Origin: Bacteroidaceae bacterium
Lineage (GTDB): Bacteria; Bacteroidota; Bacteroidia; Bacteroidales; Bacteroidaceae
Assembly: GCA_016284115.1 (NCBI GenBank)
Contig: JAEEOD010000004.1
Location: 1-7,226, forward strand
DNA length: 7,226 bases
Direction of reading: 5' to 3'
The notes beneath the pieces are model-generated. The model saw only the letters and a list, made by a program, of their open reading frames with translations, was not told where the DNA came from and did no database searches. This document shows, piece after piece, positions 1 to 5,582 of the stretch. The position numbers were made by a program, and so were the translations under genes. Within the stretch, counting starts at the first letter, position 1; every line of letters begins with the position of its first letter.

Positions 1-22
1 TTTTGTTAGATAAATCCATCAT
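1..22 (-). CDS. Possible 5' end of the next operon gene (partial)
   Basis: Three nucleotides after the MmgE/PrpD stop, the minus strand reads ATGATG and then stays open to the window edge, giving MMDLSNK. The tight spacing and orientation fit the rest of the operon, so this is probably the start of another gene in the cluster. Such a start is common in short-chain dehydrogenases and other nucleotide-binding proteins, but seven residues cannot support a function. Confidence 0.4.
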
Positions 23-25
23 ATC

Positions 26-1357
26 TTATATAATTGTAATAATCTGTCCTTTATATACTTTTGCAACGATATTGTTAACTTTTTCTTTTGTTAAACCAAC
101 AAATTCGGCTAAATCCCTGAATTTTTCAATAATTGCTGTATCATCCATCGGATTTTCCGGTTCGCCGAGAGAATAATCAATTCGGCATGAATAGCTGTTA
201 CCTCCTGCTTCCACCTCCACCTTAGCACCTCTTATGTCGGGCAGAAGACTTGTGAGTTCCACATCTTCTGTAATTTGCACCTTCCTAAGCAATTGTTGTA
301 TTGTTTCAGACAAAACAACTTTTTCGTCGTATTGGGATAGCCCTGCATCTTTCTTTGCTAAAGCCACAACAGCACCATATGGTATACTCATCATTGCTGA
401 TTTGGACGAGTTGACAACTGTATGGTCATGACCGGTTAAAGCGAGCTTATATGTACCAATTTTAATTCGATCAATAGAATCTGCCGGAATATCATTTTTT
501 CTGGCTATCTCCAATGCCGCATCAATGGTAGAATGACAATGACGGCATGCAGGATAAGGTTTAAAGAAATTACCTAAAATGCAAGGCTTGTCTAACTCGT
601 CAAATGATTCCAAAAATTCGAGGTTTTGAGTGTCAGTCATCACATTGAGGAAACCTCGCTTCCCTCCCAAGATGTCAACTGGAGGAATGTAACCAACCTT
701 GCCTATATAAGCAGCCGTCAAGCCGTCCATCACCGCACGACCTACATTATATGGTTTCAACTCCGAGTCATCAGCGAGCATCTCAAGCAAGCCAGCTGCG
801 CTTGAAGCGGCCGCCGAAAGTGTGGATTTCATCTGATTGAAATCGTAATTCAATGCGGCAGCAGCAGCCATTGCCACTCCGACAGTAGCGCATGTTCCTG
901 TGGAATGAAATCCTCTCACTTTATGCCACGGCTGCATAGCCCGCGAAAGTCGCACTGTCACCTCATAACCAACAATAACACCTTTATAAAACGCTTCGGC
1001 ATTTAAATGCTCTTGTTCATACAGAGCCGTCATGGCAGAGAAAACAGGAGCTTCTATATGAAGCATAGCATAACGATGACCATCATCCAATTCCATTGCA
1101 TGGGCATTGAAACCATTGACAAATCCCGCATCACGAAACAAGAATTTTTGGCCTGATCCAAGTACCGTACAATTGCCTTGCCTTAAAAGACCTATACGTT
1201 CTAAGGTCTCCACCTTTTCCCTATTCCGCGCACATCCCGCCAAAACACATCCCAGATAATCCAAATAACATTTTCGAGCATGATGCAACACCTCGTCATC
1301 AAACTGACGCTTTGAAAAGCCAACAACGTTGTTTAAAAATTTGTCAGTAATATTCAT
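26..1357 (-). CDS. MmgE/PrpD family dehydratase/epimerase
   Basis: This protein belongs to the MmgE/PrpD family, which includes 2-methylcitrate dehydratase, cis-aconitate decarboxylase and iminodisuccinate epimerase; these act on polycarboxylic acids without an Fe-S cluster. I start it at the ATG at 1357 (443 residues). A TTG four codons upstream at 1369 is in frame but lies only 3 nt after the acyltransferase stop, and neither has a clear Shine-Dalgarno sequence. Numbering from the TTG, visible family motifs are CYLDYLGCVLAG (34-45), NAHAMELDDGH (88-98), GFHSTGTCATVGVA (153-166) with His155, LKPYNVGRAVMDG (204-216) with Lys205, ILGGKRGFL (233-241), and FKPYPACRHCHSTIDAALE (269-287). The HPG that often follows the DD-GH motif reads HIE (104-106). 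The CRHxH motif recalls the epimerase-like branch, but I cannot choose between dehydratase, decarboxylase and epimerase. It is probably the second dehydration-type enzyme of the operon's acid pathway. Confidence 0.9.
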   Translation of the reverse strand: MNITDKFLNNVVGFSKRQFDDEVLHHARKCYLDYLGCVLAGCARNREKVETLERIGLLRQGNCTVLGSGQKFLFRDAGFVNGFNAHAMELDDGHRYAMLHIEAPVFSAMTALYEQEHLNAEAFYKGVIVGYEVTVRLSRAMQPWHKVRGFHSTGTCATVGVAMAAAAALNYDFNQMKSTLSAAASSAAGLLEMLADDSELKPYNVGRAVMDGLTAAYIGKVGYIPPVDILGGKRGFLNVMTDTQNLEFLESFDELDKPCILGNFFKPYPACRHCHSTIDAALEIARKNDIPADSIDRIKIGTYKLALTGHDHTVVNSSKSAMMSIPYGAVVALAKKDAGLSQYDEKVVLSETIQQLLRKVQITEDVELTSLLPDIRGAKVEVEAGGNSYSCRIDYSLGEPENPMDDTAIIEKFRDLAEFVGLTKEKVNNIVAKVYKGQIITII

Positions 1358-1372
1358 TTTAAAGTACAAGGT

Positions 1373-1897
1373 TTATATTTTAGGATAATTCATTACCAAC
1401 GTGTTGTCCAATTCTTCGGCTTTGACAATAGTGTCAATGTTACGTAACACAGTAACACTGTTGGATGGTACATCTTTCACCACCACAGCATTGGCACCAA
1501 TGCGGGCATTATGTCCAATATGAACATTCCCAATGATTTTCGCCCCACAGCCAATATAGACGTTGTCTTCCAATGTCGGTGCACCATGGCCTTTGCTCCC
1601 TTTTATCATATTACTACCTATCGTTACCTGATGGAAAATAACACAATTTTTTCCTATATGCGCCGAATTGCTAATAAAAACACCAAATGGGCCGTGAGGG
1701 AACACAGGTATGTCCTCAAATTCAGCACTCAATCCCACAAAACTGCCATAAGATCGCCAATATGATTTGTAAAGCATCGTCTTAAATCTAGTCCTCCCTT
1801 TCTTTTGTATTTTGCCTCTTAAACGCCAAATGTCATGATACAATAGAGAAACCCAAAATCGAGGATTTCCTGCAAACAGCAGCTTTATGATTTCCAT
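1373..1897 (-). CDS. Serine-acetyltransferase-like hexapeptide-repeat acyltransferase
   Basis: This 174-residue protein has a left-handed beta-helix acyltransferase domain. The N-terminal ~65 residues are helical and basic (NPRFWVSLLYHDIWRLRGKI, 11-30), as in short serine-acetyltransferase-like proteins of polysaccharide clusters. Hexapeptide coils run from about 72 to 150: VFISNSAHIGKNCVIFHQVTIG (in two parts, 73-84 and 85-94), with His89 as the likely catalytic base, then a loop GSKGHGAPTLED (100-111), NVYIGCGAKIIGNVHIG (112-128) and ARIGANAVVVKDVPSNSV (131-148). The enzyme should transfer acetyl from acetyl-CoA to a hydroxyl group in the cytosol. It is much shorter than full-length CysE (about 270 residues) and lacks most of its N-terminal helical domain. 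A sugar or small-molecule acceptor therefore seems as likely as L-serine. The ATG lies 9 nt after the ATP-grasp stop with only a weak GAAGAA upstream. Confidence 0.87.
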   Translation of the reverse strand: MEIIKLLFAGNPRFWVSLLYHDIWRLRGKIQKKGRTRFKTMLYKSYWRSYGSFVGLSAEFEDIPVFPHGPFGVFISNSAHIGKNCVIFHQVTIGSNMIKGSKGHGAPTLEDNVYIGCGAKIIGNVHIGHNARIGANAVVVKDVPSNSVTVLRNIDTIVKAEELDNTLVMNYPKI

Positions 1898-1906
1898 TTC
1901 TTCAAT

Positions 1907-3043
1907 TTAATAATGTAGAGGTCTCTTATTCAGTTCTTTCAAAATCTGTTGTGCTTCTGGCATAAAGCCTTTCTGAGAGGGAATCTGCCAACCGACAAAC
2001 TGTCCCATGGGATTTCCCTCAACCATTACCCAACCATCTTTGGTCAGAGCCAAATCCCAACCCGTATAACGATTCCCTTTTACAACCATTGCCAATGTCT
2101 TGGCCAACTCAATTGCTTCATTCCAACGAGGTATCGTAAAGCCAATAATGTCTAAACTAGTGTCAGGGTGTTTCTCGTAAACAACAGCGTTTTCATCCAT
2201 ACAGGCAAAAACCTTCCCTGTTGCAAATTCAATGTCAGCGAGAAGACCACCTGCACCTCCATTGTCAACAATTTTACCACCACGACCAATGCGCATAAAA
2301 GGATGAATAACTTCAACCCTGTCATCATATCTAATCGTCGTCAATCTCACTGTATTGACCGAATTAGGATGAAGAGCCGCCATCCTACCATCCTGAACTA
2401 TCAATTCTTCCGCAATAAATCCGCCATTCCATCCAACACAATAATCATTAAGCAATTCTTTTGTCAAATCTGATGTGTTTTCATAATTTGAAGTGTCGTA
2501 TATTTTAACGCCCTTACCACAACTGCCCGCCAACGGTTTAACAATAAAACGACAGTGATTATCTATAAAACCCTGCAATCCAGGCACTTTTTCTCTCATT
2601 CTGCTTGTTAAATCATTTTTATTGCCAAACAATGGCTTGTGAACAGCACAGAAATCACGATTGTAATAGTTCGCAAAACGTTTGGCGCAATTGCCTTTGT
2701 CATCAAAGATGTGTTGGTTAATTGCTTTGTTCAACGAACGGACAAAATCGCAGCGAACCATATCAGAAACAAAAGAGAGTCTATCCTCCATGGTCCTATC
2801 CACAAAATGATAGTAAAAGTATTCATCATATCCATAATGATACTTCCTTGCCATCATGACCATATCATCCACAATTTCAGATTTACGGCCACTCTCCATA
2901 TTCGGAAATCTACTGTCCACCAACTTTAATGCCGCCGATTTCGAACCCATTGACTTGATTCTTTTCCGTCGAGCATACGCTGAAGCCATCGGAGTCCCTT
3001 TCGCAAAACAACGTGCGTTGATAATCAAATTTGTAGTTAACAT
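1907..3043 (-). CDS. Sugar-transfer-associated ATP-grasp ligase
   Basis: This 378-residue cytosolic protein fits the 'sugar-transfer associated ATP-grasp' family found in exopolysaccharide and capsule clusters. ATP-grasp enzymes activate a carboxylate as an acyl phosphate and join it to an amine, thiol or other nucleophile. The N-terminal ~125 residues are helical and basic, and look like a family-specific substrate-binding region. The ATP-grasp core follows: FIVKPLAGSCGKGV (166-179) with ATP-binding Lys169 and the Gly-rich loop, AEELI (211-215) for adenine contacts, HPNSVNTVRL (225-234), RIGRGGKIVDNGGAGG (251-266), GFTIPRW (301-307), YTGWDLALT (326-334) with Asp330, and VEGNPMG (341-347) with metal ligands Glu342 and Asn344. 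All key ATP-site residues appear present, so it should be active. It starts at an ATG 18 nt after the hydratase alpha stop, without a Shine-Dalgarno sequence. Its acid and acceptor are unknown; the acid-metabolism genes upstream could supply the acid. Confidence 0.88.
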   Translation of the reverse strand: MLTTNLIINARCFAKGTPMASAYARRKRIKSMGSKSAALKLVDSRFPNMESGRKSEIVDDMVMMARKYHYGYDEYFYYHFVDRTMEDRLSFVSDMVRCDFVRSLNKAINQHIFDDKGNCAKRFANYYNRDFCAVHKPLFGNKNDLTSRMREKVPGLQGFIDNHCRFIVKPLAGSCGKGVKIYDTSNYENTSDLTKELLNDYCVGWNGGFIAEELIVQDGRMAALHPNSVNTVRLTTIRYDDRVEVIHPFMRIGRGGKIVDNGGAGGLLADIEFATGKVFACMDENAVVYEKHPDTSLDIIGFTIPRWNEAIELAKTLAMVVKGNRYTGWDLALTKDGWVMVEGNPMGQFVGWQIPSQKGFMPEAQQILKELNKRPLHY

Positions 3044-3061
3044 AGCTATCTATTATTATTG

Positions 3062-3907
3062 TTATAATTCTACACTCGCTCTTCTAGGCTCAAAGCAACA
3101 ACAAGGTCTCAAAGCAACAATACGTACACCACTTGCTCGTTGAGGACCCACTTTAGCAAATGTTGCCAATACGCTATGCTTGCCTCCTAATCCGAGCGCT
3201 CCTATATTTGCTTCATTTACCTTTTCTGTAATTCTATTCTCAAAATCAGACTGTTTGCTGAAGTCTCCATACACCATGGCCTCCATCATCAGACTTATAG
3301 CTTCGAATTGTGAACGGCCGATTCCAACTGCAAGCACACAGGGAGAACAACCTAATTGACTAACAGCTGGAATAGCACGATTGACAATCTCGTCAATCAC
3401 AACATCCACGCTATGCTTGTGGAAGACCCGCTGAGTGATGCCACGTATGGCAGGGCCACCACCGAGCATCAGCACGGTAAGACGAAGCACATCTTCGTCA
3501 ATAGGTTTAATCAATATCGGAGAAGGTGCTAATGCGCCACTATCTTCATTCAAGCCACCACTTTGGTCAATACGGGCATAATCGTCACCTTTGATAGCCA
3601 TGGGGCGACCAGGAAGTTGGCGTAGCCCAAGGGCCACACCTTCCTTTATCTGTTCCATCAGTTCACCGGTAACACTACGATTTGGACCTACCTCAAGAAA
3701 CAAATGTGGAATTCCTGTATCATCACACAAGGGACTTCTTCTTTGTTCTGCAACGAGGGCATTATCAAGCACTTGCTGCATTACCCAACAAGATTGGACA
3801 TTTGCTTCGTCAGCAATCGCCTTACGGTAGGCTTCTTTTTGGTCTTCACGGAAGGTGGAACCTGCACGGACGAGGCAATCTGCTACTTTTTCTTTTATAC
3901 TAATCAT
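3062..3907 (-). CDS. Fe-S hydro-lyase, fumarase/tartrate dehydratase type, alpha subunit
   Basis: This 281-residue protein has the usual length for the alpha subunit of two-component class I fumarase/L-tartrate dehydratase enzymes. The subunit carries the oxygen-sensitive [4Fe-4S] cluster through three cysteines. Candidate ligands are Cys61 in PLCDDTGIPHLF, Cys187 in LGCSPCVLAVGIGR, and one of Cys269-Cys271 in RPCCCFEPRRA; Cys271 best fits the expected distance to the terminal RRA. The region GALGLGGKHSVLA (237-249) matches the conserved GxxGLGG loop. The family GIGGT motif reads GIGRS here, and the usual KGxGxEN-like stretch appears as LMLGGGPAIRG, so this is a divergent member. The ATG overlaps the end of the beta gene by 8 nt and has an AAAGGAGAG Shine-Dalgarno sequence 7 nt upstream, which fixes the start. 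With the beta subunit it should hydrate or dehydrate a C4-C5 dicarboxylate, such as fumarate/malate, mesaconate/citramalate or tartrate. Confidence 0.92.
   Translation of the reverse strand: MISIKEKVADCLVRAGSTFREDQKEAYRKAIADEANVQSCWVMQQVLDNALVAEQRRSPLCDDTGIPHLFLEVGPNRSVTGELMEQIKEGVALGLRQLPGRPMAIKGDDYARIDQSGGLNEDSGALAPSPILIKPIDEDVLRLTVLMLGGGPAIRGITQRVFHKHSVDVVIDEIVNRAIPAVSQLGCSPCVLAVGIGRSQFEAISLMMEAMVYGDFSKQSDFENRITEKVNEANIGALGLGGKHSVLATFAKVGPQRASGVRIVALRPCCCFEPRRASVEL
3089..3120 (-). repeat. 13-bp exact direct repeat (period 19) in the 3' end of the hydratase alpha gene
   Basis: The minus strand carries TTGTTGCTTTGAG twice, at 3120-3108 and 3101-3089, separated by ACCTTG. The period of 19 is not a multiple of three, so the copies are read in different frames: the first encodes part of IVALRP and the second part of CCCFEP, which includes the presumed third cluster cysteine. 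This may be a past slippage duplication or chance similarity of codons. Confidence 0.55.
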
Positions 3908-4406
3908 AAATTGACTCTCCTTTCGCAGCTGCTATGATAGCTTGGTACTTGACCACTTTCAACCTGTTGAACGCCTCCATACCCAATTCAGGGAAAGCCA
4001 CAACTTCTTGTTCCACCGTCTGGCTGCCTAATAAGGCAGTCACTGGCGGAATAATGGCAAAGACAGCATTATAATCTGCCAAGGCTTTTACAGTTTCTTT
4101 CGAAATAGCACCCTTCCCGAGATGCATTTTCACGCCATGTTTTGAAAGCGGTTCAAAACTGCTCTCTATTTCCACTTTATTGCTGGATGTGGGACCCACA
4201 CCAGCAGGGCTGACAGCAGTATGGAATATCACTGCGCCTTTCAAGTCGATGCTATATTCGTTCAAACGCCCCTCCTCGGCCAAATTAATGACTTTGGGAA
4301 GAACAGCATCGCGACCTGTATAAATGTAACCTGTCAGCGTCACCACATCACCCACATTCAATTGGGCAATAGCTTCCTCGCTCAACGGTGTTGTTAGTTC
4401 TATCAT
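3900..4406 (-). CDS. Fe-S hydro-lyase, fumarase/tartrate dehydratase type, beta subunit
   Basis: This 168-residue protein matches the beta region of class I (Fe-S) fumarases and tartrate dehydratases, which equals the C-terminal domain of single-chain FumA-type enzymes. With the alpha subunit it should reversibly add water to an unsaturated dicarboxylate such as fumarate or mesaconate, or dehydrate a hydroxy acid. Visible motifs are GDVVTLTGYIYTGRDA (19-34), DLKGAVIFH (54-62), GPTSSNK (71-77), GKGAIS (97-102) and ELGMEAFNRLKV (140-151). The His that often follows the RD motif (RDxxH) is Leu36 here, and the segment FAIIPPVTALLG replaces the more usual Gly/Ala-rich stretch. The gene starts one nucleotide after the lyase stop, with an AGGA about 4 nt before the ATG inside the lyase gene. 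It overlaps the alpha gene by 8 nt. Beta precedes alpha in transcription, the reverse of ttdA-ttdB. The family is clear; the substrate is not determined. Confidence 0.92.
   Translation of the reverse strand: MIELTTPLSEEAIAQLNVGDVVTLTGYIYTGRDAVLPKVINLAEEGRLNEYSIDLKGAVIFHTAVSPAGVGPTSSNKVEIESSFEPLSKHGVKMHLGKGAISKETVKALADYNAVFAIIPPVTALLGSQTVEQEVVAFPELGMEAFNRLKVVKYQAIIAAAKGESIYD
3915..3923 (-). promoter_or_regulatory. Ribosome binding site of the hydratase alpha gene
   Basis: The minus strand reads AAAGGAGAG here, 7 nt before the ATG at 3907, inside the last codons of the beta gene. It is the strongest Shine-Dalgarno match in the window; most other genes show only AT-rich leaders. It decides the alpha start and should support re-initiation across the 8-nt overlap, keeping the two subunits in balance. 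Confidence 0.75.
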
Positions 4407-4407
4407 T

Positions 4408-5553
4408 CTATCCTAATGAATTGAAAAGTGAAAGATAACTTTGTTTATTTTCAATAACTCCATAAGCCGAAGCTCTGGCAACAAGTCGTTCAGCCCATAA
4501 ACGATGAGGGCCTATTTCATTCATTTTGTTTGCAGTACCACTCTTAATCACACCGCCAGAAGTGCTCAGCACTTGCAATGCGTCATCATATTCTTCTTTG
4601 GTAACAGCAAGGAAGCCGTTGACAAAATTGATATGACTAGGATGAATAATGGTCTTGCCAATAAAACCATTAGCTTTGTCAAGCACTAATTCACGCATTA
4701 AGCCATCAACCTCAGCACTCACCAACGGTTCACGACGCATTAATGATTCCTGAAGATTAATTCTTGGCAAAGCTTGAAATCGCATACTCTTGTTAATCTT
4801 GAAATATTCCCACACTGGGCCAGACACGACATAGTCCCCCCGACGTGTGAAGACATTCAAGATATCAAGCAAAATATCACTTACGGTCATAATGTCGTAA
4901 ATGGTGTATTCAACATCACGTCTCGCACCGAAGCATGACGAAAAGTCTGTAGCACCCACGCGGACATTGAGCACAAGCGGCTTGTAACGATCAAGAATCT
5001 GCTTTATACCCAGCAGTTGTTCCATTCTCGTTTCTTTAAAGGCCACTTTGCTATCCTCGATAATAGGCAACCCATAAATTATCTCACCGAAACGATCATT
5101 CAGCTCTTGCAAATACACAAAATAGTCCTCGCCATTTTCCGCATTAAACTTTGGAAAATTGAATCCCGTCAACACTTTCAGATGGCGCGGTTTCAACTGT
5201 TCAGCAAAATGCTTGAACTGTTCCAAATTTCTGACTCTAAATATAAGCAGAGGAATGTCAGCGTAGGTTATTTCACCATTCTCTAATTTCTGTGACAGCA
5301 CTTCTAACGTATGAATACTATTTGCTTCAGCTCTCGGCACATCCTCAATCTTGCAAGCATCCTCAAAACACATCACCATTGAAGTAAGCCCAGGATATTT
5401 GTGCGTCAAGATGGCATCAATGAAATCCTTGTGTCCAGGCATATACATCGTAGCACCCAGACAAAACTGTAAAATACTCCTATCGGTGTATTTATTAAAC
5501 TCTTCTGGGTCTTTTACAAACTTGAAATCTGGATTATACAAATGATGTTTCAT
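4408..5553 (-). CDS. HpcH/citrate-lyase-beta-like TIM-barrel C-C bond lyase (Ter-operon type)
   Basis: This 381-residue protein belongs to the family called 'C-C bond lyase of the TIM-barrel fold', related to HpcH/HpaI aldolase and the citrate lyase beta subunit. It was described in tellurite-resistance (Ter) stress operons as part of a predicted biosynthetic module. Markers of this branch are LGATMYMPG (32-40), MVMCFEDA (59-66) with the acidic pair Glu64-Asp65, FRVRN (105-109), TGFNFPKF (129-136), PIIED (163-167), VRVGATDFSS (197-206), VSGPVWEYF (243-251), GKTIIHPSHI (299-308) and NKMNEIGPHRLWAER (342-356). Relatives use a divalent metal to cleave or form a C-C bond between a 2-oxo acid and an acetyl-like unit. 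Its true substrate, and whether it needs CoA, are unknown. Its stop is one nucleotide before the ATG of the hydratase beta gene (TAGAATG), so translation of the two is likely coupled. No TerD-type neighbour is visible. Confidence 0.9.
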   Translation of the reverse strand: MKHHLYNPDFKFVKDPEEFNKYTDRSILQFCLGATMYMPGHKDFIDAILTHKYPGLTSMVMCFEDACKIEDVPRAEANSIHTLEVLSQKLENGEITYADIPLLIFRVRNLEQFKHFAEQLKPRHLKVLTGFNFPKFNAENGEDYFVYLQELNDRFGEIIYGLPIIEDSKVAFKETRMEQLLGIKQILDRYKPLVLNVRVGATDFSSCFGARRDVEYTIYDIMTVSDILLDILNVFTRRGDYVVSGPVWEYFKINKSMRFQALPRINLQESLMRREPLVSAEVDGLMRELVLDKANGFIGKTIIHPSHINFVNGFLAVTKEEYDDALQVLSTSGGVIKSGTANKMNEIGPHRLWAERLVARASAYGVIENKQSYLSLFNSLG

Positions 5554-5582
5554 TATGTTTCTATTGGTATTGATAACGATTG

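Noticed and set aside
1358..1369. TTG start four codons upstream of the ATG for the MmgE/PrpD gene
   Set aside because: No Shine-Dalgarno sequence supports it, and the ATG at 1357 gives a normal family N-terminus; only four residues are at stake.
2168..3143. Several plus-strand frames of about 95-100 codons opposite the ATP-grasp gene and its junction
   Set aside because: They are antisense to conserved ATP-grasp motifs, have biased composition and show no plausible domain.
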